DNA of 34,990 nt from Porphyromonadaceae bacterium UBA7141 (GTDB taxonomy: Bacteria > Bacteroidota > Bacteroidia > Bacteroidales > Muribaculaceae): positions 1,978 through 36,967 of the forward strand of contig DKWX01000038.1 of the NCBI GenBank assembly GCA_002491945.1, in the 5' to 3' direction. The position numbers were made by a program, and so were the translations under genes. The notes beneath the pieces are model-generated. The model was not told the DNA's origin and ran no database searches. It saw only the letters and a program-made list of their open reading frames with translations. Positions 24,708 to 32,680 of this stretch are shown here, one piece after another. Position 1 is the stretch's first letter. Each line of letters begins with the position of its first letter.

Positions 24708-25758
24708 CGTAATTTCATTGTCGACCCGGATAGCACACCTTATCGATGAGGCGTCTCCCGACCGCGCGTTTATACTGACCGATACGAATGTGGCCGGCAT
24801 CGAGGCGCCCCTTATCAATGCTCTGGCCGGGCATAAGCTCGTAGTCGGCCGACCGATTATAATCCCTGCGGGTGAAGAAAACAAGAATCTTGAAGAGGTG
24901 GCCCGCGCGGTGGCACAACTGTCGGATGCCGGAGCCACACGCCGGTCGATGCTGGTGTGCATTGGCGGGGGAATGGTGACGGACCTCGGCGGCTTTGTAG
25001 CTGCTATATTTAAGCGTGGGATTCGCCATATCAATGTATCTACCACATTGCTTGGCGCCGTAGATGCATCTGTAGGGGGCAAGACAGGGGTGGATTTCGA
25101 GGGTCTGAAGAATGAAATAGGGGCATTCCATATGCCTCTGGAGGTGCTGGCCGACACGCTGAGTTTCCGTTCGCTCCCCCCGATAGAGATTCTTTCAGGG
25201 TTCGGGGAGGTGGTGAAGACTGCTTTTATCGCATCTGAAGAGATGACTCTGAGAGTGCTGGGGATGTCGCCCGCCGAGGCTGATGATGACGCTTTGGCGG
25301 AGATATGCCGTTTCTGTCGTGATGAGAAATTGCGGGTGGTAGAGGCCGACCCTATGGAGAAGGGGCTGCGCAAGGTGCTTAATTTAGGACATACGACCGG
25401 ACACGCTCTGGAGTCGCTGATGCTGGAACGCGACACTCCCGTGCCGCATGGATGCGCTATTGCACACGGATTGCTTGTATCGCTGATTCTCAGCAATATG
25501 ATGTCGGAGCTTACGCAACAATGGGTGAGCCGCTATGCGGCGTGGCTGCGTGCGAATTACAAGCCTCTACCCTTCTCATGCAGCAATTATGAGCGTCTAT
25601 GGCAAATCGCCATACATGATAAAAAGAATTCCGGGGAGGCCGATTCGCTTAATTTCGTATTGCTGAACGCGCCGGGCCATCCTCAGATTGACCGGCCCGT
25701 GACACGGCCGCGTCTGGAGGCTGCTCTCGACATTTATCAGGAACTTCAGGGACGTTGA
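24700..25758 (+). CDS. aroB: 3-dehydroquinate synthase
   Basis: The 352-residue protein fits the family length. It converts DAHP to 3-dehydroquinate, the second step of the shikimate pathway, using NAD and a divalent metal. The NAD-binding GGGMVTDLGGFVA (89-101) and STTLLGAVDASVGGKTG (114-130) segments are intact. Likely metal ligands are Glu170 (GFGEVVK), His231 (NLGHTTGHALE) and His250 (VPHGCAIAHG), with His235 in the catalytic position. It overlaps the HAD gene by 8 nt and is convergent with the LRR gene, 29 nt away. No other aro gene is in the window. Confidence 0.96.
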   Translation: MTDVISLSTRIAHLIDEASPDRAFILTDTNVAGIEAPLINALAGHKLVVGRPIIIPAGEENKNLEEVARAVAQLSDAGATRRSMLVCIGGGMVTDLGGFVAAIFKRGIRHINVSTTLLGAVDASVGGKTGVDFEGLKNEIGAFHMPLEVLADTLSFRSLPPIEILSGFGEVVKTAFIASEEMTLRVLGMSPAEADDDALAEICRFCRDEKLRVVEADPMEKGLRKVLNLGHTTGHALESLMLERDTPVPHGCAIAHGLLVSLILSNMMSELTQQWVSRYAAWLRANYKPLPFSCSNYERLWQIAIHDKKNSGEADSLNFVLLNAPGHPQIDRPVTRPRLEAALDIYQELQGR

Positions 25759-25787
25759 ATGAGTGTCTGGATTTCAACCCCCTTCAC

Positions 25788-26669
25788 TCAGAGAATGTCA
25801 ATGCCGGCGCTGCGTATTTTCGACAATAGCTTCCAGCCGGGAGCCATGCGGTAAGCTGCCTCTGCGCCTTGCGGCACTATGAGGGTGCAGCGCCGAGAGG
25901 CCGCCGTGTCATCCGGCTCGAAGAGGGAGCTGCCGCATTCGAATGCGGGGGGCACTTCGGAACGTGCTTCTATCTCTGTGAGCTTCGGGCAGTCGGCCAC
26001 TATCAGTTCGCCAAGTTCGTTGCCGGCGGCAGGGAGCACAAGCCGCCGCAGACTGCGGCAGCCCTCGAAGGCGTAACTCTCAAGCTGACGCAATGCGGCA
26101 GGCAAGACCACCTCTTCTATACTTCGGCAGCCGCTGAAGGCATTGTTGCCGATTACGGTGAGTGAGGACGGGAAGCGCACAGATTCAAGGCTGTCGCATC
26201 CGGCAAATGCCATGGCTCCTATTTTGGCGAGGTGCTGCGGAAAGCTCACCTCCGACAAAGCCACACAACGCAGACATAGTTCGCGTTCCACCTCTCGCAT
26301 CCCGTCAGGTAGCGACAGACGTTGCAGACTACGGCATTCGCGAAAGGCGCCCTCCCCTATTGCAGCGATGCCGGAAGGGAGACTGATTTCTTCAAGACGG
26401 CTGCATTCGGCAAAGGCGTATTCACCGATACTGCGGCAACGGCTGCCCGGTTCGAATTCCACCCTGCGCAAAGCCGGGCATCCGGCGAAACAATAGTCGG
26501 GCACTTCTTTCACATAAGCCGGGATAATCATGAGTGTGTCGCCGGGTGTGTACCCCAGATTCTCGGCCACCCCATCCGGGCGCAGCACCGAACGGTCAGG
26601 ATTACCGGCCATGACCGGAGCGATTGCTGACAATACGAATAAAAACAGTAGGATCGGGTGAATTCTCAT
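25788..26669 (-). CDS. Secreted BspA-type leucine-rich repeat protein
   Basis: The 293-residue protein has a signal peptide (MRIHPILLFLFVLSAIAPVMA) and about seven LRR_5 (BspA/TpLRR) units with the pattern FAGCxSLexVxxPxxLxxIGxxA, for example FAECSRLEEISLPSG, FAGCDSLESVRFPSS, FSGCRSIEEVVLPAA and FEGCRSLRRLVLPAA. The last unit is followed by a short capping region rich in Cys and Arg. BspA-like proteins are surface or secreted proteins often involved in adhesion or binding; no T9SS tag is evident, so location is uncertain. Its start overlaps the upstream membrane-protein gene by 4 nt, so the two form one operon. Confidence 0.9.
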   Translation of the reverse strand: MRIHPILLFLFVLSAIAPVMAGNPDRSVLRPDGVAENLGYTPGDTLMIIPAYVKEVPDYCFAGCPALRRVEFEPGSRCRSIGEYAFAECSRLEEISLPSGIAAIGEGAFRECRSLQRLSLPDGMREVERELCLRCVALSEVSFPQHLAKIGAMAFAGCDSLESVRFPSSLTVIGNNAFSGCRSIEEVVLPAALRQLESYAFEGCRSLRRLVLPAAGNELGELIVADCPKLTEIEARSEVPPAFECGSSLFEPDDTAASRRCTLIVPQGAEAAYRMAPGWKLLSKIRSAGIDIL

Positions 26670-27277
26670 CTGTCACGTGTGGCGGCATCTGAGCCGGGGA
26701 TTAAAGGATGATTGAGAGTCACCGGATAGATTTTGTTGACATCTGCGGTATCGGCCTTGACAATGATAATCCGGCTCTCGCCACGCCAGGGCACAGAGGC
26801 ATGGTAACGTGCCAGTTCGACACGCGCCGGGAGATTGGCCAGCTGCAGACGGCGTAAAGTAGCGGCCACATGGTCGTCTTTGGTGCTGAATATGATATCG
26901 CCCTCGTAAGGCTTGATGGTGTCGGCTATCGATTTATAGGGGATTATTATCCCTTCGAATGTCTTGAACACATCGCCCCGGCGTGCTATTGTCTCCACAT
27001 ATCCATATTGTATCTCCATTGTGGAATAGGGAGTTATGTAGCGCACATACAAAGCGAATATGCCGCAGGCCACAACTGCTCCGGCTATCAGCCAGAACCA
27101 ATAGCGCCAGTTGCGCGAGGCTGGACGCAGATGTTCCCATTCGTCATCGATATCGTAATATTTGGGATCTTCGGGCGATGGTGCGGGCACCTTCACCGGT
27201 TTCGGCGCTTCCGGCTGATACGGGGTGTTGAAATAATCATCGTCTTCCGTATCATCGGCCTTTCGTCTGAATATCAT
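26666..27277 (-). CDS. Single-pass membrane protein of unknown function
   Basis: The 203-residue protein has an acidic, proline-rich cytoplasmic N-terminus (1-57, with YYDIDDEWEHLRP), one membrane segment (about 58-78, YWFWLIAGAVVACGIFALYV) and a compact extracytoplasmic domain (about 80-203: GYVETIARRGDVFKTFEGII and YEGDIIFSTKD). The topology and motif FKTFEGII recall a widespread but unnamed Bacteroidales membrane protein family; I give no function. It overlaps the LRR gene by 4 nt. The outward -7 box of repeat copy F (27338-27331, minus strand) lies about 55 nt before its start and could drive the pair. Confidence 0.75.
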   Translation of the reverse strand: MIFRRKADDTEDDDYFNTPYQPEAPKPVKVPAPSPEDPKYYDIDDEWEHLRPASRNWRYWFWLIAGAVVACGIFALYVRYITPYSTMEIQYGYVETIARRGDVFKTFEGIIIPYKSIADTIKPYEGDIIFSTKDDHVAATLRRLQLANLPARVELARYHASVPWRGESRIIIVKADTADVNKIYPVTLNHPLIPGSDAATRDR

Positions 27278-27318
27278 ATTTCAGTATTTAAATATCAGTA
27301 AGCATCATTTTATTTATC

Positions 27319-27503
27319 TAAGCAAGTGCTCAAATTTAAACGTTAGTAAGCTAAAGAAATCTTTTATACAATCTGTGGCTTCTTTTGAGCCGCTTCCGGC
27401 TTGTCGCTCAGTCGGATATGTTAATATCCACCCTCTCTCCGCGCCGGAATCGATCAAAAAACAATCCCGCATATTGTATAAATATAATTTGACCACTTAC
27501 TTA
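27319..27503 (-). repeat. Palindromic intergenic element, copy F (full length)
   Basis: The 185-bp copy is in inverted orientation to D and E. Its reverse complement begins TAAGTAAGTGGTCAAATTAT and ends AAATTTGAGCACTTGCTTA, with the shared core (TTTATACAATATGCGGG, GAGCGACAAGCCGGAAGCGG, GATTGTATAAAAGATTTCTT). TIRs have a few mismatches. A perfect -7 box TAAATTTG (minus, 27338-27331) points to the LRR operon. The small frame that overlaps it (27314-27496, minus) is only the element read through. Confidence 0.88.
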
Positions 27504-27620
27504 GCAGCTTATACTCTTAATTAACACTTACCTGCATGGTCTTGTTTTCTTTGTTTTTGGGGAACAAAGTTACACAAAATCTGCATATAATCCAAACATG
27601 ATGGCATGTTGAAACAGAAA

Positions 27621-27645
27621 AAAGGCCGAAATCACTTCGGCCTTT
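27621..27645 (-). terminator. Intrinsic terminator (minus strand, possibly bidirectional)
   Basis: AAAGGCCGAA at 27621-27630 pairs with TTCGGCCTTT at 27636-27645 around a 5-nt loop. On the minus strand a T-run (6 T) follows the stem. It directly follows the small frame ending at 27655 and supports a real minus-strand transcript there. Confidence 0.85.
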
Positions 27646-27654
27646 ATTCTTCAA

Positions 27655-27813
27655 TTAAAACAACAATAACAACTTTTTCAGAACGCTTATAGCAGTATAT
27701 CTTTTAGGGGCTTTTTGATACGGACATTCAAACAAATCTTCTGATTTTCTACCTGTTGACTCATTGCTGAGTTTCGCAGCCCCTTTATCATTCGATTTAC
27801 GTCTATATAACAT
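27655..27813 (-). CDS. Small basic protein or short non-coding transcript, unknown
   Basis: A 52-codon frame from ATG 27813 (MLYRRKSNDKGAAKLSNEST) is Lys/Arg-rich and ends in a hydrophobic VLKKLLLLF; an in-frame ATG at 27840 would add 9 residues. A strong intrinsic terminator lies 10 nt past the stop. Codon use is AT-rich and no family is recognised. A near-consensus -7 box, AACTTTTG, lies about 10 nt upstream of ATG 27813 on this strand, but no clear -33 box. The unit could instead be a small RNA of about 200 nt. Low confidence for translation, higher for transcription. Confidence 0.35.
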   Translation of the reverse strand: MLYRRKSNDKGAAKLSNESTGRKSEDLFECPYQKAPKRYTAISVLKKLLLLF

Positions 27814-27897
27814 TCCGTCGCAAAAGTTGGTTCGCCACAACTTACTTTTTTTTTCAAAAAAAGTAGTGAATCGCGGCCTTTGATGTCTTGAAACGGG

Positions 27898-29070
27898 TCA
27901 GAGGCGAATCTTGCGGGTGCCGGAGGGTGCGGCGTCTATATAGATGCCGGAGGGGAGTTCTCGGAGCTGCTGCATGTCGGGATTCTCAAGCAGAAGCACT
28001 CCGCGAAGGTCGTAGATGCGGCGCGGCTCCGATGCTGCGGGGACGCTCAGTACTCCTACCCCTGTGTCAGGCAGAATATCCGGCATACCGTACTCAGCCG
28101 CCGGGTCAATCGGGTCGGCAGGCCATGAGGGTGAGTAGACGGCGTTGGGATGGAGATCTTCGGCTCCGGCAATCTCTGTCGATTCCTCGCCAAGCCAACC
28201 AAGATTCTGAAGGACTCCGGTGTGTACCTTCACGAAGTCTATCCGCTCAAGCTCCACCTTGCGGCCATCTTCATCCACAGCCCAGTCGATACTGAAACCC
28301 TTGTAGGCGGCATTGGGCAGATTGTCGGCATATCCCCAGTGCAGTGGTTTGGTGGCCCACTGTTTTCCATCGCCTTTGAGATCAACGCCGTTGTCGGCCA
28401 GGTGAGTGCCCGAAAATTCCAGTGTCTCTCCGAGCCATTCAGGCCAATAGCTCTGTGTGTGGAACGACACCTTATGCAGCCATCCCTCAGTCGGGGCCTC
28501 ACCGGGAACCTCCGTCAGCGACCATGCGATATATTCGGAATCTATCACTGATTTGTTGGATGGGTCAGGCACTGCCACATGGCCGGGGGCCGGACGTGTG
28601 TACACCACACTCGCCTTATGATGAGTCGTGGAGAGCGCGTAGTCGCTGCCTGCAAGTTCATACCATGGGTCGTCAGGAAGTCCGTTGCCGTTGACGTCGA
28701 CACTCACACTTACCACTCCCGGCTCGGCAGAAGTCGACGACGACGGCATTGCATTGCCGTAGACCTGGAAGTCATAGCGTCCGTGGAGATTGACCACCGG
28801 ATGATCAAAACCGAACACCACATAACCGCCATAGGCTCCAAGCGTAATCAGCCCGGGAGTGGCGGCACCCACAAGCTGTTCACCCGCCTTGGCGGCCATC
28901 GCGGCGGCATCGTCGCCAGGCTCATATTCCGGCATAGTATTGACAAACTGGCCCGGTGCCGGACGATATTCATACACTCTCGAAATGTAGGGTGAATTGG
29001 CCCATATCCCAATTCCCGGAATGGCAGCAGCTGTCAGCGCCACCATCCGCAATATGTTTCTTTTTTGCAT
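27898..29070 (-). CDS. Secreted cell-surface protein with T9SS-type C-terminal tag
   Basis: The 390-residue protein has a signal peptide (MQKRNILRMVALTAAAIPGIG), an N-terminal segment YEYRPAPGQFVNTMPEY with GAYGGYVVFGFDHPV, and a calcium-site-like DVNGNGLPDDPWYEL (about residues 150-165). The C-terminal RRIYDLRGVLLL, then LPSGIYIDAAPSGTRKIRL is a clear T9SS-type sorting motif. The body resembles Bacteroidales surface proteins annotated vaguely as cell-surface or PKD-like; some occur near vitamin B12 or other uptake loci, but no such genes are here. Function is unknown. It begins 78 nt after the stop of manC on the same strand and may be co-transcribed. Confidence 0.8.
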   Translation of the reverse strand: MQKRNILRMVALTAAAIPGIGIWANSPYISRVYEYRPAPGQFVNTMPEYEPGDDAAAMAAKAGEQLVGAATPGLITLGAYGGYVVFGFDHPVVNLHGRYDFQVYGNAMPSSSTSAEPGVVSVSVDVNGNGLPDDPWYELAGSDYALSTTHHKASVVYTRPAPGHVAVPDPSNKSVIDSEYIAWSLTEVPGEAPTEGWLHKVSFHTQSYWPEWLGETLEFSGTHLADNGVDLKGDGKQWATKPLHWGYADNLPNAAYKGFSIDWAVDEDGRKVELERIDFVKVHTGVLQNLGWLGEESTEIAGAEDLHPNAVYSPSWPADPIDPAAEYGMPDILPDTGVGVLSVPAASEPRRIYDLRGVLLLENPDMQQLRELPSGIYIDAAPSGTRKIRL

Positions 29071-29148
29071 AATCTTTTAGGAAGCGCCTGCCGGCGTGCC
29101 ATATCGAGGTCGCTCCGGCCGACGCCTGATTAATAATCCGTAGGGGAA

Positions 29149-30228
29149 TCACACATAGTCAGAGCCGAAGCGCTCTTTGACATCGTTCACCACCTGGCGG
29201 ATGCGCTGTTCCTCTTCTATCGGACAAATCAGCAGAGCATTTCCGGCATCTGCCACCACATAATCCTTCAGGCCGGAGGCCACGATGATACGCTCCGGAT
29301 GGTCGGTGGCCATAATGGTGCCGGTGCAATTGTGCTGCAGCACACGGCTTCCCTGCGTTACGTTGCCGTGTGCGTCATGTGGCGAGGCCTCATAGAGAGC
29401 CTTCCAGCTTCCGAGGTCGCTCCATCCTAAGTCTACGGTCTCCACATATACGTTGCCGGCCTTCTCCATGATGGCATAGTCGATGGAGTTGGATGGGGCT
29501 GTGGCGAAATTCTCTTCTATAAACCGGGTCTCTTCCGCAGTGGCGTAGCATCCCCGGCCTGAGGCAAAAATCTGACCTGTCTCAGGGTCATGCCTGTCGA
29601 AAGCGTCGAGTATGCTGTCGGCACGCCACAGGAATATACCGGCGTTCCAGTAAAATTCACGACTTTCGATAAATACCTTGGCCAGGTCGATGTTAGGCTT
29701 CTCGGTAAATGAACGCACCTTGTAGAAGTCGGGCACGCCTTCTACAGGACTACCCTGCTGTATATAGCCGTAGCCAGTCTGCGGTGATGTAGGCCGGATG
29801 CCGAGAGTGAGCAGACGGTCGCCACCCTCCACGAAGTCGAACCCCCGCTCCAAAGCTTCATGGAACGCCCGCTCGCGGAGCACAAGATGGTCGGAGGGGA
29901 GAGTGACAATCGAGGCCTCCGGATCTATGGCATGGATATGGTGTGCCGCCCAGCATATGCATGGGGCTGTATTGCGGCGTGCCGGCTCAAGCAGGATATT
30001 TGACTCCGGCACCTCCGGCAACTGTTCGCGCACCATCGGTGCATAGCGCCGGTTTGTGACAAGAAAGATTCTTTCGGCCGGCACGACATGTAACACTCGA
30101 TCGAAGGTGAGCTGGAGCAGACTCCGTCCGGAGCCGAAGAAGTCGAGAAACTGCTTCGGTTTCTCCTCGCGGCTGAAGGGCCAGAACCGTGAGCCCACGC
30201 CGCCGCACATTATTACGCAGTAACGCAT
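29149..30228 (-). CDS. manC: Mannose-1-phosphate guanylyltransferase
   Basis: The 359-residue protein makes GDP-mannose from mannose-1-phosphate and GTP, a precursor of mannose- and fucose-containing polysaccharides and glycoproteins. The nucleotidyltransferase signature is intact: CGGVGSRFWPFSREEKPKQF (8-27). ARRNTAPCICWAA, LPSDHLV and TGYGYIQQG follow, with FTEKPN and FYWNAGIFLW for substrate binding. The length is that of the single-domain enzyme, without the C-terminal isomerase domain of bifunctional ManC/AlgA proteins. The start is close after repeat copy G (about 55 nt), whose facing end has lost the -7 box. It is followed downstream by the T9SS surface protein gene. Confidence 0.94.
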   Translation of the reverse strand: MRYCVIMCGGVGSRFWPFSREEKPKQFLDFFGSGRSLLQLTFDRVLHVVPAERIFLVTNRRYAPMVREQLPEVPESNILLEPARRNTAPCICWAAHHIHAIDPEASIVTLPSDHLVLRERAFHEALERGFDFVEGGDRLLTLGIRPTSPQTGYGYIQQGSPVEGVPDFYKVRSFTEKPNIDLAKVFIESREFYWNAGIFLWRADSILDAFDRHDPETGQIFASGRGCYATAEETRFIEENFATAPSNSIDYAIMEKAGNVYVETVDLGWSDLGSWKALYEASPHDAHGNVTQGSRVLQHNCTGTIMATDHPERIIVASGLKDYVVADAGNALLICPIEEEQRIRQVVNDVKERFGSDYV

Positions 30229-30280
30229 TTTCTGGATATGTTTTTAATGTGATATGGGAGAGAGACATCGGGATATCGGA

Positions 30281-30455
30281 TAAGTAAGTTAAGTAAGTGG
30301 ATGGGGTTTCTCTTACACACAGTCGGAGGCTTATTTCCCGACGCTTCAGGCTTGTCGCTCTGTCGGATATGCTAATACTGCTGCTTCACTCCGCACCGGA
30401 ATCGACTAAAAAATAAGCCCGCATATTGCATAAATTAAATTTGAGCACTTACTTA
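30281..30455 (-). repeat. Palindromic intergenic element, copy G (one end degenerate)
   Basis: The plus-right end is intact (TTAAATTTGAGCACTTACTT plus A). The plus-left end reads TAAGTAAGTTAAGTAAGTGG, a doubled tip that has lost the CAAATTTA part. The core (TTTAGTCGATTCCGGTGCGG in reverse complement, and AGCGACAAGCC) matches F. Orientation is the same as F, so F and G are direct repeats around 27504-30280. Confidence 0.85.
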
Positions 30456-30468
30456 TCAGCACTTCTTA

Positions 30469-32256
30469 TCAGATGTCGGATACCTTGAACTGATGCTTTA
30501 CACCCTCGACCACATTGAGCATATAGTCGCCAAGTTTCTCAGCCTCACCTATAAGGTCCATGAAGAAGATGCCTTCCTGATAGTCGTAGACCTTATTGTT
30601 GATATTGTAGATATTGTCGTCGCGCAGACGGTTGCGGAAATTGTTGATTTCACGCTCTTTATTGTAGGCTGTTATGATATTGGCGTCTTCGGGAGTCTCC
30701 ATCTGGCGGAGCAGTTCGAGCATATTGTTCATCGCACCGTCCACCATGTCGTACATCTTGTCAATTTCCACCATCACCGGATGGTCAAACTCCACATGAA
30801 TCTGATTCTTGCGGTTGAGTGTCTTGGCCACATTGAAACAGCTGTCGGCAATCGACTCTATCTCGGAGATGATGCGCAGCATTCCGGCGATACGCATCTT
30901 GCCCTCGGGAGAAAGGCGTCCCTCGGCCACACGGTTGAGGAAATTGCCGATCTCTATCTCCATACGGTCGGATATATCTTCATATTTCTCAAGGCGAGAA
31001 TAAAGGTTGGTGTATTTATCGTCTTTTTCCTTCAGATGTATCAGCTCGCGGGCCATGCCGAGCATACGCGACACTCGCTCTGCATACACCAGGATTTCCT
31101 TCTGGGCCTGGGTGATGTTAAGCTCTGATGTGCCAAGCATTCCGCGACCGATGAATTTGAGCGAGAATTCCTCGTCACTCTCCTTATGGCGTGCGGGCAT
31201 AATCCAGCATACTATCTTTACATACAGCCCCGTAAACCATATCATGATACAGAGATTCAGAGTATTGAACACCGTCGGGAACATCGCCAGTGCGAATGCC
31301 ATCGACGCCTGAGCCTTGGCGGTCAGTCCGCCGGCCGGGCTGAGCAGTGTTGTGTCGGCCATAGCGGCCTCTTCAGCTACGGTGATTGTGAGCGGATTGG
31401 TGCCTTCAAGCCATTGTGTGATTTCGGCCACGAGCGAGACGAAGGGCTGGAATATGAAGAGCACTATGATTGAGCCGAGCACATTGAAGAGCACATGCCC
31501 CATTGCGGTGCGCTTGGCGGCAAGATTACCACTCAGAGAGGCCAGCACGGGGGTGATGGTCGTGCCTATATTGCCTCCAAGAATTATGGCGCATCCAAGT
31601 TCAAAAGTAATCCATCCCTGTGAACACATAATCAGCGTGATGGCAAATGTGGCGGCCGAACTCTGCGCCACCATGGTCACGATGATACCTATGAAGAAGA
31701 ATATCAGCACCGAGCCATACCCCATCGATGTATAATGCGTCAGGAACTGCAGCATCGAGGGATTCTCCTGTAGATTCGGCACATAGTGCGATATCAGGTC
31801 AAGCCCCATGAAGAGGAAACAGAAACCTATCAGAAACTCACCCAGCGACTTATAGAAGGATTTCTTCATGAAGAGCATCGGCACGCCTACGGCAAGCAGC
31901 AACACGCTATAGTCGGATATGTTGATTTCAAACGAGAAGGCCGATATGATCCAGGTGGTGACCGTAGTGCCCACATTGGCACCGAATATCACGGCCATTG
32001 CCTGTCCGAGTGACATCAGGCCGGCATTTACAAAACTGACCACCATAACCGTCGATGCCGACGAGGACTGGATGAGTGCCGTGATAAGCACTCCGGTAAG
32101 CACTCCGGTCACACGGTTTTTGGTCATGATTCCGAGAATGTTGCGCAGTCGGTCGCCTGCCACTTTCTGGAGTCCTTCGCTCATCACTTTCATGCCATAG
32201 AGGAAAAGGCATACCGAACCGAGCAGACTGATGAAATCAAAAATCGAATAATTCAT
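30469..32256 (-). CDS. Na+/phosphate cotransporter with PhoU-like C-terminal domain
   Basis: The 595-residue inner-membrane protein has two inverted Na/Pi repeats, each with the QSS signature: LIQSSSASTVMVVSFVNAG (about residues 60-80) and VAQSSAATFAITLIM (about 195-210). Additional membrane segments run up to about residue 355. The C-terminal cytoplasmic part (about 385-590) is helical and PhoU-like (ERVSRMLGMARELIHLKEKD, then ESIADSCFNVAKTL and EAEKLGDYMLNVVEGV). The family (NptA/YjbB type) couples Na+ to phosphate transport; the PhoU-like domain suggests regulation by phosphate status. No pho genes are adjacent. A promoter with perfect -33 and -7 boxes lies at 32366-32397. Confidence 0.94.
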   Translation of the reverse strand: MNYSIFDFISLLGSVCLFLYGMKVMSEGLQKVAGDRLRNILGIMTKNRVTGVLTGVLITALIQSSSASTVMVVSFVNAGLMSLGQAMAVIFGANVGTTVTTWIISAFSFEINISDYSVLLLAVGVPMLFMKKSFYKSLGEFLIGFCFLFMGLDLISHYVPNLQENPSMLQFLTHYTSMGYGSVLIFFFIGIIVTMVAQSSAATFAITLIMCSQGWITFELGCAIILGGNIGTTITPVLASLSGNLAAKRTAMGHVLFNVLGSIIVLFIFQPFVSLVAEITQWLEGTNPLTITVAEEAAMADTTLLSPAGGLTAKAQASMAFALAMFPTVFNTLNLCIMIWFTGLYVKIVCWIMPARHKESDEEFSLKFIGRGMLGTSELNITQAQKEILVYAERVSRMLGMARELIHLKEKDDKYTNLYSRLEKYEDISDRMEIEIGNFLNRVAEGRLSPEGKMRIAGMLRIISEIESIADSCFNVAKTLNRKNQIHVEFDHPVMVEIDKMYDMVDGAMNNMLELLRQMETPEDANIITAYNKEREINNFRNRLRDDNIYNINNKVYDYQEGIFFMDLIGEAEKLGDYMLNVVEGVKHQFKVSDI

Positions 32257-32365
32257 AGATATGGATTATAGCATGTACCCGGGCTCCGGCATTTTTCCGG
32301 AGCTCTCGCAATATATCAACATATATGATTAGCGAGTGTTCTCCGGACATGACCGAATCCCGATG

Positions 32366-32397
32366 CAAAGTTAATGCAAAACCCACATATTACCAAA
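32366..32397 (-). promoter_or_regulatory. Promoter for the Na/phosphate cotransporter gene
   Basis: On the minus strand TTTG (32397-32394), 20 nt, then TAACTTTG (32373-32366), a full consensus match. The leader would be about 105 nt. The 32398-32569 region between the divergent promoters holds no supported gene. Confidence 0.82.
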
Positions 32398-32569
32398 CAT
32401 TTCACTCCTCCCCTCAGCGACCATTGGCAAATCGGGACATGACGCATTCCGTGTGTCGTCCTGCTCTCTGCCGAAATATCAACCCGGACATTACAGCTCT
32501 TATGCGACACATCGCCCGGCAGATGGAAAAACATGCGGGCGATGGCGCAGGGATATGAACTTTTTTTTG

Positions 32570-32577
32570 TAATTTTG
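32570..32577 (+). promoter_or_regulatory. -7 promoter box for metG
   Basis: TAATTTTG at 32570-32577, preceded by a T-run, is a perfect -7 box; the -33 position is weak. Transcription would start near 32585, giving a leader of about 95 nt to ATG 32681. Confidence 0.6.
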
Positions 32578-32680
32578 CAATTTGATGGCTGCTACAAACG
32601 CATCTCTCCCTCTATACTGTGCCGCAGCAGAGCCTCATCAATGTCAGATACTGATACAATTATACTTACATACATACGAT

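Noticed and set aside
27314..27496. 60-residue minus-strand frame
   Set aside because: It lies almost wholly inside element F, and its last residues are the terminal repeat in translation. No promoter or domain.
4591..30455. Recognisable transposase or integrase for the repeat family
   Set aside because: No reading frame in the window has a DDE, HUH, tyrosine or serine recombinase signature, so any mobilising enzyme must be elsewhere.
32316..32558. Overlapping small frames on both strands between the transporter and metG
   Set aside because: They cover the promoter of the transporter gene, have no domain or signal and are best explained as chance frames.
32582..32680. 33-residue N-terminal extension of MetRS
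   Set aside because: It begins 5 nt after the -7 box and has no counterpart in MetRS. The family N-terminus starts at ATG 32681.
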